NCBI GenBank assembly: GCA_037178975.1
Contig: JASJZH010000004.1
Span: 6,572,001-6,636,000 of the forward strand
DNA: 64,000 nucleotides
Direction of reading: 5' to 3'
DNA from: Oscheius tipulae
Lineage: Eukaryota; Nematoda; Chromadorea; Rhabditida; Rhabditidae
Positions 12,151-22,848 of this stretch are shown one piece after another; positions within the stretch are counted from its first letter, which is position 1; each line of letters opens with the position of its first letter. The notes beneath the pieces were generated by a model. It made no database searches, was not told the origin of the DNA, and worked only from the letters and a program-made list of their open reading frames with translations. The position numbers were made by a program, and so were the translations under genes.

Positions 12151-13609
12151 CTATCGCTTCCTTAGAATAATCACAACTCGTTTCCAAATGACTTCTCGAT
12201 GAAAGTCGTTCTCTAATATCCTCTTCAGTACTCTTTGGTCTTTTGTAGGTTTCACAAACCAGTCGATATTCAATTTGCTTCTTGTGTCCTTGTAGAACAT
12301 ATCAATCATATCGAAGCCTAAAAACCAAACTTTTCTGGTCCCGATGACACTTTGATACCCGCAGTAAGCAGAGCTAATCGAGCCCGGCCATAGATCCGTT
12401 GGTAGTTCCACATTAGAATATCCCAGCCAATTGGGATTCCCAGAAACAGAAGCCCTAAACTTGTTCTTTCTGAGTTTCTTACGTCCACGTACCTCCTCGT
12501 TTCAACAAACAGTGAGCCTTTTGAACTTCTTTCAAATCTCCGAAGGGGTCCAATAATTCTCCCTGTCTTCCAAAGCCAGCTAATTCTACGACTCCGAAAG
12601 ACACAAAAAAATCATAGGCGCCTGCATGACTGAAACGTAACTTTTAGCTATGATCCTTGTTAATTTACTCGGCAAACTCGCGGCTGATCTGATGAGGATC
12701 TTTGTATGTGATTCGGGGGAAATCTACAATCTCGATTTCCGAAAATCCGACTGTTGTTATCTGGAAGAAAACTATTGTCCGCATCTTTCAAAAGTTACGC
12801 ATGAAGCGCCGAGACCGAATGCTGTGGCTTCTATCCAAGGCGATCCTGTCCTCAAAACCATTCCTTTCTTTCCTTCCACCCTATGAGCAGACATCGCATA
12901 GTACAGTGCTTCTGAAACACTTGTCGTTACGAGCGGACAATTCTTCCTACTCCCATCTTCTCCAAACTCCTCAATTTCTTCCGGAGATCTCCCCATTCTC
13001 TCCTTGATGTCATCGGCTTTCCAAATCTTTTCATCGCTTTCTTCTTTTATAAGGAATCCAGAAATCTGAAAGACGTTATAAATTGCAACATAGTCTGGTT
13101 ACCGGCATATACTGTGAGTATCCGTTGAGTAGAAATTGTCCTTTCAACTTGAAGGGAATCGGAAACGATGATGACATCGGCCGTCTTGCCCTTTCCGCCG
13201 CTGACGCGAACAGCTGGAACTTGTCGGTCAAGATCAGATCAGAAGCACTTACTGTGTGACACTGTAATGGTTCCAGAAATGACAACTTTGGGACTACTGT
13301 TCTTTCGCCTATTTTATAGCCAAGTCCCAAAAACAGATCGTCTTCTATCTCTTCGTAATCTTTAGTGCCGAAATCCGTTTCAAACGGAGGTCTGAACAAT
13401 GTTTTGGAGCGAAAAGGAAGAACAACAGACTCGTATTCTTTGATCCATTTGCGTTCCAGGCCGACCAGGTCCATTCCTGGCTCACTCCTATGGTAAAGGC
13501 TATCAATAAGTAATAGAAATGTTAAAAGTAATGCTGCTAGAAGTTGAAGTGGAGAGGCGGGTTTCCGAGGACGAAAATATTTAAATGTGCTTGGAGGCAA
13601 AGCATACAT
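12151..13609 (-). CDS. DUF268 family protein, predicted type II membrane protein
   Basis: Minus-strand gene, first ATG at 13609, stop TAG 12153-12151. The N-terminus has a membrane anchor (LLAALLLTFLLLIDSLY). Introns are 37-39 nt; one join near 12345-12313 would need a 33-nt intron. After splicing, the diagnostic DUF268 blocks appear in order: ATAFGLGASC|ITTVGFSEIEIVDF, then FVSFGVVELAGFGRQGEL, LDPFGDLKEVQKAHCLLKRGG and GLFLGIPIGWDILMWNYQ. DUF268 is a nematode-expanded secretory family related to methyltransferase-like folds; no reaction is established. It sits among other Golgi-type enzymes. The exon between about 13250 and 13080 could be joined in more than one frame, so this part of the model is uncertain. 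Confidence 0.75.
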
Positions 13610-13663
13610 CACCGAATGGAGAACGCCGAAGACGGCTGGTCCAAAAATCGAATCGTCTTCCAA

Positions 13664-14241
13664 ATTTGGTTGCTGATCCAGGTGTTCTACGGATCAAACC
13701 ACGATATCATCTCGCCGAACTTTAAAAAAGTTCTCAATGACGGATGCAAGTAATTTACATCTAAATGAAGTTCGAGTTGCCTGGAATTCCCATTTTTAAG
13801 CTCTTGCCGAACTTGAATGTGAGATAGGAGAGTACTGCATAGCAGAGTAGTTTCTCTCCCGTACAGTCTCGGATGGCCCTCAACTGTCTTTATTGGAAGT
13901 TCGACCATGCCTTCAGACTGCGATCTTTTCAACAATTTTGCAATGCCAATCATTCACAACTGCCTTTCCCTATCAGAAATCAAAAACTTTGTGGTCAAAT
14001 GATATGTTAGGAAGCCATCAAATAGGACATATTGTCACGCGTATTTCTCCAATTTGGCGCTGATGTTTACAGTCCATTTTGAAAGAGCAAAGGTATGATA
14101 GTACACTTTCACTGTCAAGTTGAATCGAGAAGAACTTCCAATTATGCAGCAATAATAATACTATCAGTAAAGCAAAGTTGGAAAAAGAGTAACAAAAAGA
14201 GTTTTTGAACAAGCAATATTGCACTTTATTAGAGAGCAAGA
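13664..14241. other. Intergenic region
   Basis: No recognised coding content; minus-strand open frames here do not extend the DUF268 model with any conserved block. It includes the promoter side of the DUF268 gene and the 3' flank of the fucosyltransferase. Confidence 0.3.
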
Positions 14242-15727
14242 TCATAGAAGAAATCGATCCGTGTAGTTATTTTCACACATATCCTTCAAAAACCAATTGA
14301 ACAAATCGACGTAGTTCCTCGTCTGTTGAACAGGTTGCTTCAATTTTTGACAGAGAAGACAAAATCCAGTAGAGACGTCGGTATTGACAACACTGAAACT
14401 CTTTTCAAGATTCGGGTCAGTTGTAACCTACTCGTAGTAGTCTCTCCAGCTGTGATACTTCAAGTAATCCGTTTTGTTGGATGCCAGCTTGTTCAGAAAG
14501 ATGACAAAGTCCTTTATTGTGGAAAAGTCGTCAATTGCAATGTAGGCGTTGCTAGGAATCTGAAACAGTAGCTTGCAAAAAAATGAAAAGACTGTCTCCA
14601 ATATCCTTGTAATACTGTCTCCGAAGGACAATGGGAACTGTTTCGTACAATCTGAGAGCGTGGAAGAACTTTTCCGTGATGTAGCCATGGCAGTTGGTGT
14701 TCTCCAGAGCCAAATAAAATTTGTAATTTCTGAAACAAATACTTTTAGTGTTTTTTTGTACTGTGAAAGAGTCATAATGTGAGTTTGTCATCGACAAAAC
14801 AAGTCGGAAACAGTAAATCAACAGTCTCGGGACCAGAAAAGTCCATTGTTAGATTCAATTCTTCAGGGTGAAACTTTTACCTGAGCTGTCTGGCAGCGCA
14901 TTCGTAGCGATTCTCATTGTTACGGTCACATTCGCCAAGTTTCTTGCCACATAGCCCGAATATATCCACCTCAAACATTTTTACTTGCTACCAATGCCAT
15001 GGAACTCACATTTAACCCGTCCTTTTGAGCAGCCTTGACCAGCTCCATTCTTTTGCTAGGAGCATTGCAGTTTGTGACCATCCAGGCTACAGTTAGATTG
15101 TCATTTTTCGCTGCCCAAATTGCTTCCAAGTCCGTTTGAATGGCTAAAAATAGTCAATCACCTGATAAATGGGACGACTCACATTGCTTCTTATCCTTCA
15201 AAATGCCGTAGGGAAAGTAAACATCCGAGTCAGGACGGTAGGTCATTGTCCAGTTTATCAGACCTCGAAACAACTACTAATCTATTTCAGTAGTTAGGCA
15301 TGCCTTCTGGGAACTTGCTAACATTGTAATACGGAGATTCCATTGTCAAAACCACTTGAACTTGGTTAGGGTTTCTGGGAAGGACGTGAACTACGGGATC
15401 GTAGTTTGGGTGATGATAAAGAACGGCATCGGCTTTGTCAAACTCTTCCATATTGCTCGTCAAGCGGCAGTAGTCCTGAAGTCGCATCGTGTTTTGAATA
15501 TAGCTACCCACTTGTATGCGTTGTGGACACTTTCCAATAAAACTGCCTTTTTGCGAAGGCATATCCAATCCGAAAAACGTCGTGGCCGTGAAAATTAGAA
15601 CAGAATCTTTTTCTTTTTCATTTTCATTGTTCGCAACAGTCGGAGGAGACAAACCAAATTTTACAAACAAGGTAAGAATAGCAATTCCCAGAGTGAGATA
15701 TACAGCAGTTCGATGATGTCTGTTCAT
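14242..15727 (-). CDS. GT10 fucosyltransferase, possibly disrupted
   Basis: ATG 15727 starts a type II anchor (VYLTLGIAILTLFVKFGL). Downstream blocks fit the GT10 alpha-fucosyltransferase family: VVLTMESPYYNVSKFPEG, WTMTYRPDSDVYFPYG, VAWMVTNCNAPSKRMELV, VDIFGLCGKK, then the donor-binding block YKFYLALENTNCHGYITEKF, and YIAIDDFSTIKDF; stop TGA 14244-14242. Such enzymes transfer fucose from GDP-fucose to N-glycans or other glycans in the Golgi. One join is abnormal. Between ...GMPNY (about 15287) and NWTMTYRP (about 15255) there are 31 nt with an in-frame TGA and no usable GT-AG pair. This implies a frameshifting insertion, an unusual intron or a sequence error. All other blocks are conserved. 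Confidence 0.8.
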
Positions 15728-16711
15728 GATCCAAAAGAGAAGTTTAAGAAAAACTGTCCTTGCTGGAGGAAGAGAATTGTCCGGCCGAAATCGAGAGTCA
15801 GATCGGATCAAGGGAACTTACTTTCGGCGGGTTCATCCGGCGATCTCGGGAACAGGGAGACATAAACACAGGGAGACAAAGAGAAACAGAAAGACAGAGA
15901 GACAGAAAGACAGAGATAGAAAGATAGAGACAGATTCTGTCTTTCTGTCTTTCTGTCTCTATCTTTCTGTCTCTCTGTCCCTCTGTCCCTCTGACTCCGT
16001 CTCCCTATTTCTCTGTTTATCTATTGGCGAAGCCGGCTGGTCATGAGTTATAATAATAGGCATTAACCGGAATGATATCTCCAGACCTAGTTTTGAACGT
16101 TGTATGGATATTGTTCCTGTACTATTCCGTCCAATTGAGCCTACTTCGTCGTTTGGTAGATGGTAAACACTAATAACCGTTTAAATTTCTGCCGTCTTTG
16201 CAGTTGCAATCGCACTCGAGCGGACAAAGTGTAGTGCGCCTCACTCTGAATCGACACAAGCAGTATGCAACATCACGCGGTATAGAGCGGTGATCAACAT
16301 GCCGCTTAGACTATACGTTTTATGCGATCGGTGTCAGCATTAGGCTGATTGAGGTATTGAGATCAAGGTGAATGAGGCCATAGAAAGCAAGACAGCAAAT
16401 TTTTAGTAACCGATAGTAACTGGTACGCACTCTGAGATGTCGGATAGAAATTTTTAGAACCGGTTGCAATCTCGTAACAATGGTTCTCTGACACAAACGA
16501 AAAGAGAACATTTTTGTGAACATGGGATCGAAAAGATGGCAGTCAACCCTGTTGAATCTCAAGTGATCTTGATCCCCAGTGAGTCCAGAGATCTCTGGAT
16601 CAAAAGAACACTTATCTTCAGATGTTCTCTCTTGATCTGACAGTACTTCGCGACCATCACGACAAGAAAAATTAATTGTCAAAGTGCATTGCTTGAAACT
16701 GTGAGATGTTA
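15728..16711. other. Intergenic region with a long purine/pyrimidine microsatellite hairpin
   Basis: Contains the simple repeat annotated separately. The minus-strand open frame 16682-16320 (about 120 codons) resembles no protein and has atypical composition, so it is not called. Confidence 0.4.
15862..16016. repeat. GACAGAAA-type microsatellite followed by its inverse (hairpin-forming)
   Basis: About 75 nt of imperfect AGACAGAAAGACAGAG-like repeats is followed directly by about 75 nt of TCTGTCTTTCTGTCTC-like repeats. The second half is largely the reverse complement of the first. The tract can therefore form a long imperfect hairpin with its centre near 15935. Confidence 0.8.
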
Positions 16712-17962
16712 CTAAACAATGTATTTGGAATGATCGATCTGGTCACAAGTCCGAAGCGTGCTGTTGTCTCCAGCTTTCCCTTCTATGTCAGTAAAGAACA
16801 TTGAGTGATATTGTGGTTCAGGAATATACGTCATACAGGGATGTCCACGGTGTCGATTCACACCACAATGGATCAAACTGAATGAAAATTTTACAACTTT
16901 ACAGAATTAGACCCACCTCAAGGCACTCTGATCGAATCTATGACAGATAGTGCTATTGTCCTTCGGGCACCATGGTTCAGTGTTCGTGGGAGCGATGCAG
17001 TTCTGTTCAAGAGCACAGAGAAGATGCCTGAACTCTTGGTAAACAGACATCAAACGCCTAACCATCTGACAATTTCCTTGGAGAGTTCCGTCCGAACGAC
17101 GAACATAAAAGTGGCACCCATCATTCTACGTTTGGTATCTTCCCATTCCATTGGAAGATAGTCATACATTCCTCCAGCAGTGTATTTCCTAATGTCATGA
17201 CCAAGAGGAAACATTTGCAGCGGAGCCATGGGCATGAACCTCATCATTGAATAGAAACTGTTGATTCCTTTGGGATACTCAAAACGGACTGAGGCATCAA
17301 TACACCAGAACGCTTTGTAAGTTTTAAAAGCTTCCTGAACTTGTTTTATGAACACCAGAGACTAATAGAACTACCGCCATGATGATGGATTTGAAAGCAT
17401 AAGTGTGCAGGTTCTTCACATGTTCTGGGTATTTCTCAAAAGGAAACTTAACAACTTGAATATTGCAGCCATTTCTGAGTTCAGCCACTTCAAGATCAGT
17501 CAGTCCAACGTCGTAGTAGATGATTGGTTGTTTGGATATGTTGCGGACACTTTCCAGCATGACTTTGGATTCGAGGAAGTGGTTGGAAGAAGAGTAAGTC
17601 ACGAAGACTACGTCATTGTTCTGAATTGTAGATCTTTCTCGTTCATAATTGCTTCTTACCGCGAATCCTCTACCGTCTTCGGGGAGAGTAATAATGTCTT
17701 TTGCCATTTGTAAATACTCCTCTTTGAATGGCTTCCCTTCCAGTATTCTTCCATCCAATGTGACTGTTGAGAAGCGGTCTCCGAACCTGTCATAAGTGGG
17801 AGTAGGATTCATAATGACATTCTTCACATGCCCAATGAATTTGACTCTTCTGTAGTCGAAGCCAGTTCCCCAGTAGCCTGAGGAATAGTGGAAAAGGACG
17901 AAGAGGGTGAATATTCCTATAACGGAGAAAATAATCTTCTTGGTCGAGGCTGACTGAAACAT
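16712..17962 (-). CDS. DUF1647 family protein, type II membrane, glycosyltransferase-like
   Basis: ATG 17962 is followed by a signal anchor (IIFSVIGIFTLFVLFHYSSG). The long first exon runs to about 17380, then introns of about 40 nt, stop TAG 16714-16712. Conserved blocks: DVVFVTYSSSNHFLES, IIYYDVGLTDLEVAELRNGC, YPEHVKNLHTYAFKSIIMA, then KAFWCIDASVRFEYP, MMGATFMFVVRTE, and a Cys-rich end (CALEQNCIAP; CHRFDQSAL). These match the nematode DUF1647 group, a GT-A-like fold family of unknown substrate. A paralog with the same block order lies at 60852. All blocks are present and frames join cleanly, so it appears intact. Confidence 0.82.
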
Positions 17963-18378
17963 TGCTTGACTGGCTTCAAACCAATAACATGTGACGCTCA
18001 ATATTTAAATGGCTTCTCGTTGTACCTTTCCCGATTATCGCAGTAGATACAAGAAGTCGTTTGATCCCCAGGATCAGGTGTTCGCACCCAAAGATCCGTT
18101 GACACGAACATATGTCTTTGTTGCATGTGAGTGGCCGTTTTCGACACCAAAGAAATAGTCTTATCAATTGGTTGACTGTATCGCATGACTTCCTTTTATC
18201 AGAAATTTTTATTGGTATCTGAAAATTTATTGTTATTTATGACCAGGCCTTCAATCTCCAAGGATGCTTCTCAGAGCTCCGCACAGACTAAATGTGCTCG
18301 TGATCCACACTTCGGAAAAAGGGTATTGAGGCGTTGTGTCGCAACGGAATGTACACTTGTCGTACCTACCAAAAGCCT
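17963..18378. other. Intergenic region
   Basis: Between the DUF1647 gene and the decayed GT14 gene. Residual GT14 C-terminal sequence may extend into it on the minus strand, but no clear block remains. Confidence 0.3.
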
Positions 18379-19624
18379 TCAGCTGAAGCTCACGTACCTA
18401 AACTTTAGTTTGATCATCCTATCTGTCTTGCTGACCTGGGGGAGATTCTTATATGGTTTGAGAGAAATCTCATGGTGGATAACTTTCCTTTCGTGGAGGG
18501 TCTCAGCAATACACATCAAGCTTCCAAAGTCAAACTCTGGTGAAATCTTGCTGGCGATGAGGCGATCGCCGGTCATGAGCTCCGAAGCAATTGCTCTCGA
18601 ATTGACCCGGAAGATTCAGATAATGGGCTCCGATCAGCGTGGGGTACAGAAATTTGTCGGCATCGTTCTGGAAAAGGTTTGAATTCACAGATAGAGTACC
18701 TACGTCAATTGAAAAGGTTTAGCGCTGTCGTGATATTCAAGCTCTCTTCCACAGCCTCCATGAACTCCCTGGACAGAAACATCTGACTGGCGCCTTTCTT
18801 CACTTGCAACTTCTTCTGTAGCTGAACTTCATTGAAGTCGGTCTCTGCAAGATGAGATCTAAAATCAGTACTGAATCTTCTACCATTCTTGAACAGGTTC
18901 AGGTCCTGCGGACTGTATTTTTTCAATAGTTTTCCTACACTTCTAAACCTTTCAAAAGATGTCCAAGAGGATCCATTCAGCGCTCCGATGATTTCGGAGA
19001 TTTCCTCAGGATTCTTCAGAATTAGGTCGTTGTTCTGGAAAAGATCGGTCTCGTCAGTCCAGTAAGTTCACCTGATTTCGATTCACAAAGATTTCGAGCA
19101 ACGACATAGGGATTGACCAGTTTGCTCTGATGACTTCCACTCACAACCCGCTGCCGAACATAGGAACATCTTTTCATAATGACTCGGCTCTGGAACGTTT
19201 TTTAACAAGCTCTTCCTAATATTCTTAACTACAAAAGAAACTCACCTTTTTCATTTGGACTCGACCCTTCTCGATGTAGGTGTCAATCTCTGTTTGGTTC
19301 CCACCCTTATATGCAGAACAATTATAATGAGATGGGACTCTTAAAAATTAAAAGATGGAAAAAATCAAAAGGATTAACAGCCCATAGTAGTCGTTCCAAG
19401 CTTGTCGGAGAGTAGAGAATCCCTCAGCTACCTTCTCTTTATGCTTCCACAGATCCTCCTTGACACTATTTGCACCTTCTCCAATCAGTTTTGTAGGTTC
19501 AAAAAGAAACTGTATGGTGAAGGGAACAAGTTACTTTGAAAGAGTTTAGGATGTAATTGCGGCCTCCAGAAACACTTCGACTCCCAAGGACTAGTAGACA
19601 CGAAGTTATGTAGAGGATACGCAT
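18379..19624 (-). pseudogene. Decayed GT14 (core-2/I-branching type) gene
   Basis: The minus strand starts at ATG 19624 with a cleavable-looking signal (ILYITSCLLVLGSRSVSG). It then keeps blocks seen in the intact palindrome copies: RVPSHYNCSAYKGGN, YSPQDLNLFKNG, MFLSREFMEAVEESLN, FLYPTLIGAHYLNLPGQFES and ISPEFDFGSLMCIAETL. Two internal parts are missing. One is about 100 residues around the SYSPYNIYCYA...YVHFLQ region near 19100. The other is about 40 residues holding the RHGVCLIG region near 18590, where the frame also shifts. The gene is therefore a broken relative of the GT14 genes at 20301 and 27554. Family assignment is secure; pseudogene status rests on the missing blocks and frameshift. 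Confidence 0.7.
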
Positions 19625-20095
19625 CGTGAAAAAAACTCTTTTTTTTAAACGAACTCGAGAGGATATAGTATAGTTTTCTAACTGAACTCGAGCCTATGAA
19701 GAAAGAGATGCGCAAATATAGCTATAACAGATGGGAAAGACCCGCAAAGATGCCTATTGCGGTGCTAACAGCCTAATGAGCCCCATTAATTACGGCATGC
19801 GATTGTAATTGCCAAACAAACAGAACAGAGAGCGTACACAACATAGAAATCCAAGTATAACTGTCGAAAAAACAAGAAATGGTCAGAGCAGTAGTAGTAA
19901 CAGCGTTTTGAGAGGAGGAGAGAATAAAACTACGAGCATTCAACACTTGTATCTAGCGTCTGCTGTTTCCATATGGAGCACCACTAACCCTCTGCTTACG
20001 AAGCGTGGAGTATCAATAAGTCATCCACCTTTATCTTTTTCGTAGCTGCTTCCTTTTCGTAGATTCGACTTGCCAAGACAGGAAAACCAAAATTC

Positions 20096-20268
20096 GCTTT
20101 CGACTTGTCGAAAGTTATCATAAAGCCAGACAATTCAAGCGCACTTGCTCGATTGTACTCCGCTTGTGCTGTCGTCTTCTATCACTACCATTCCTGTCGC
20201 CTTCTACCAGTCCTCTGTCGCCTGCTACCCTTCTACCATCTCAGGTCAGGTGTTTGCTAATTTCTCAT
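20096..20268. repeat. Dispersed repeat, copy 1
   Basis: About 170 nt similar in order and sequence to 54913-55085. Shared landmarks are ACTTGTCGAAA / CTTGTCGAAA, ACAATTCAAG, CACTTGC, GTCGCCTTCT, CCCTTCTAC and the end TCAGGTCAGGTGTTTGCTA. Copy 1 ends only a few bases before the left outer edge of the palindrome at 20271. Confidence 0.6.
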
Positions 20269-20300
20269 AACATCAGATCACTCAGTTGCATACCTGTATC

Positions 20301-22160
20301 ATGACCTTCCAAGGTACGCCTACGTTTTAATTTGGGAGAGGAATATTCTTAGAAGAGAAGAGGAACGACGTTTCTCTTCGACTCATCTTCGTCCTTTGCT
20401 GTTTACTCTCCATTTTCGTGATCGTGTTCTATAGTCTTCAGGCTGTGGAAATCAGACATATTGAGGTTTTTTATTTTACTTATCAAGTAGTACCAAGCAA
20501 CACAATTAGACATCAACTGTCTCTCCTTCAAATGATAAAAATGATAGAACGAGTGCAATATCAGTACTGGAACCAAAACTTTTTGGAACGTTACCCAGCT
20601 ATCAACATATCTGGCAAGAATATTTCGGAACGTAGGTGTCGATTATAATTAGACAGAACGTTTTAGGATTCCCTCGTTCTACAACTGCACAGCTTATGCT
20701 ATCGGAAGATCGGCAGAGCTTCTAAACTACACTCAACACGGAAGAATACCTTTGACGAAGGTTAGTTCGTTTAGTGAAGCGCATTTCATTGTGTAAAGCT
20801 GTAGTGAGAGCTCCGAAAACCATAGACCGGTATACCGGCAGTAATCCCTCGGCAAAAACAGGCTGATTTGAGCAACAAGTTTGGCTGATACCCCGTTGGG
20901 GCTCGTGACAGGAAGATGATGTTCCAGTTGCACATGAACTAATTGACGTTTTAGAAACCCGAACTCTCGATGAACTGTTCGGATATACAGCGACGAATCA
21001 TGGGAAATGAAGTCTACTCGATACTTGAACATCCTTCAGCTATGGCTCGAAATGTGTACAAGGTTCTTATGATTTCGTATCAAAGAGATCTTCCAGTTCA
21101 GGACTACCATCTACAAGAGGTCCTTCTGGCCTTCTCCTACTCTCCCTACAACATCTATTGCTATGCCGTTGATCAGAAAAGTGATCCGAGATTCAAGAAC
21201 GAATTGAAAAAACTCGAAACATGCCTCTCCAACGTGTTTGTGCTTGACCGAGAATACCCCTTCGATTCGGCTGGCCATTATCAGGACGACGCTCACACTG
21301 ACTGTAGTTTCGCCCTTTTGAAGTATCCGGGATGGGAGTATGTTCACTTCTTGCAGGTAGTCGTAACAAGCCTACCATAAACAAAGAGTATAGAACGACG
21401 ATATCTTCACGAAGACACCTGAAGAGATCTCAGATATTATTGGAGTCCTGAAAGGAGCTTCTGTCACGTCAGCATACGAACAAAATATACTGAACAGAAT
21501 CCCGAATTCAAATTGGACACCACAGGACATGAAACTCTTCAAGAACTGTAAGCAAGAGATTTAATTCCCTAACAAGATTCAGTATCCGCGTTCACCGCCG
21601 AACAATATATAACCAAAATGAATGTGAGAAAAAGTCCCAATCATATGTTCCTACCTCGAACTTTCATGCAAGCCATCCACGATAAACTCAACATGACCAC
21701 CATCCTCGAGCTCTTTAACTCTGTTCAGGTGAGTCTTCTTCCTTTTCAATGCTAAACTAAACTGTCAGTATGGCGGTGATGAGATGCTCTACGTCACTCT
21801 TCTTTCTGCCTCCTATCTCAATCTCCCAGGCCAGATTGAAACTAAATGCAACATTGACGACTACTATCGGTATGACATGTCATTTTGGTTCGACGTCTAA
21901 AGCACAGATACGTTCATTGGAACTGGGGAGTGGAGACGGATTGTCATAGTCAAAAAGTTCGACACGGAGTCTGTCTGATTGGTATGGAATACATGCCCAT
22001 TCTGCTGAAAGAGCCGCATTTGATTGCAAACAAAATATGGCCCGAGTGGGATTTTGGAACAATCATGTGTGTGGGAGAACTACTGTCTAGGCGGACTGCT
22101 CGAAAAGAAAAATTAGATCTGTCAAAATATAAAAACATGCCCCAGGTGAGTAGGTTTTAG
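20301..22160 (+). CDS. GT14 core-2/I-branching-type glycosyltransferase (left palindrome copy)
   Basis: A 13-nt first exon (ATG 20301-20313) joins exon 2 at 20353 and gives a type II anchor (LRLIFVLCCLLSIFVIVFY). Further exons join through introns of about 35-45 nt, plus one of about 190 nt, and end at TAG 22158-22160. Blocks in order: IPSFYNCTAYAIG, MNCSDIQRRIMG, LLAFSYSPYNIYCYAVDQKS, CLSNVFVLDREYPFDSAGHY, AHTDCSFALLKYPGWEYVHF, NDDIFTKTPEEI, MFLPRTFMQAIHDKLN, VRHGVCLIGMEYMP, EWDFGTIMCVGELL. This is the nematode-expanded Core-2/I-Branching (GT14) family of Golgi N-acetylglucosaminyl- or xylosyl-type transferases; the substrate is unknown. It is intact. Only 30 nt upstream of its ATG is shared with the other arm, so the two copies have different promoters. 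Confidence 0.9.
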
Positions 22161-22417
22161 TATTTTCTCAAAGTTTGTTTGAGGTTCGGGAAATGGAGTT
22201 GAAGAGCCATGGCATCTACAATGCATCTTCCTTCGAGTGCTGATCTCAGTTTGCATTTCAATTGTTATGAACCTTATGTTTCATTCTTTTTTTTTTTGAA
22301 TAGAAACGTCTGACTTAATTAGACTTCTTATCTGAATCTTATCTAAATGTAAATGGTTGTTTCCTTCAGAGACCTTTGCTCTTTCTCCGACCCCTCACCT
22401 ATGACGATCCATGACTA

Positions 22418-22783
22418 TTAGTCTCTATATACACTTTGTAAAGAAAGTATAGACGGTTGCATTTTTCGCTGTTTTGCCAACTTGAAGTTGTCGGAGAATA
22501 GTGCTGTTCGAGTGAGACGGAGATCGGATTTCAGGAGAGCAGTGGTCGCTCTTTTGTTGGAGACAGTTCGAGAGATCATTCGCTCGTCCTTGATTGTCAG
22601 CTTTCTGGGTCTTCCTTCTCTGTTTTTAGCTCCATAGCCAACAGGATCCTTGCGATAGTTGTCCACCATGGTAGGATAACGTTCAATGGTAGTAGATATG
22701 GCCCTGTTGCTCAATCCTTGATCAGCAAGGACGTCAACCTGTCCCCTCTCTACATCCGTTAGGCGGGCTCCTAGAGGCATCAC
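22418..22783 (-). mobile_element. Tc3-like transposase N-terminal fragment (left arm copy)
   Basis: About 120 codons on the minus strand read MPLGARLTDVERGQVDVL, then DQGLSNRAISTTI and KLTIKDERMISRTVSNK. This matches the bipartite helix-turn-helix DNA-binding region of Tc3-type transposases (Tc1/mariner superfamily). It stops before any catalytic DDE domain, so it is a truncated, inactive remnant. An identical copy lies in the other arm at 25072-25435. Confidence 0.8.
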
Positions 22784-22848
22784 AAAGATAACCGGAGATG
22801 AGCAGATGTTTAATGAGTGCCAGAAGCTACCCAGGTCGTAGATCCTCC

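Larger units (their letters stand above)
20271..22846. repeat. Left arm of a giant inverted repeat (palindrome)
   Basis: Reverse complement of 25007-27584. Positions pair with a constant coordinate sum of 47855 from the outer edge, changing to 47853 after a 2-nt difference in an A/T run near 22288/25560. Translated open frames on both arms are the same, apart from rare differences such as C/T at 20306. The outer edge is sharp at CATCAGATCA (20271). The inner edge is after GATCCT (22846). The arm carries a complete GT14 gene and a Tc3-like transposase fragment. Confidence 0.95.

Noticed and set aside
15842-16016. Possible CRISPR-like repeat array
   Set aside because: The tract is a simple GACAGA/TCTGTC microsatellite without unique spacers, in a eukaryotic genome.
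16320-16682. 120-codon minus-strand open frame
   Set aside because: Composition is not protein-like, there is no homologous block and it does not extend the adjacent DUF1647 gene.
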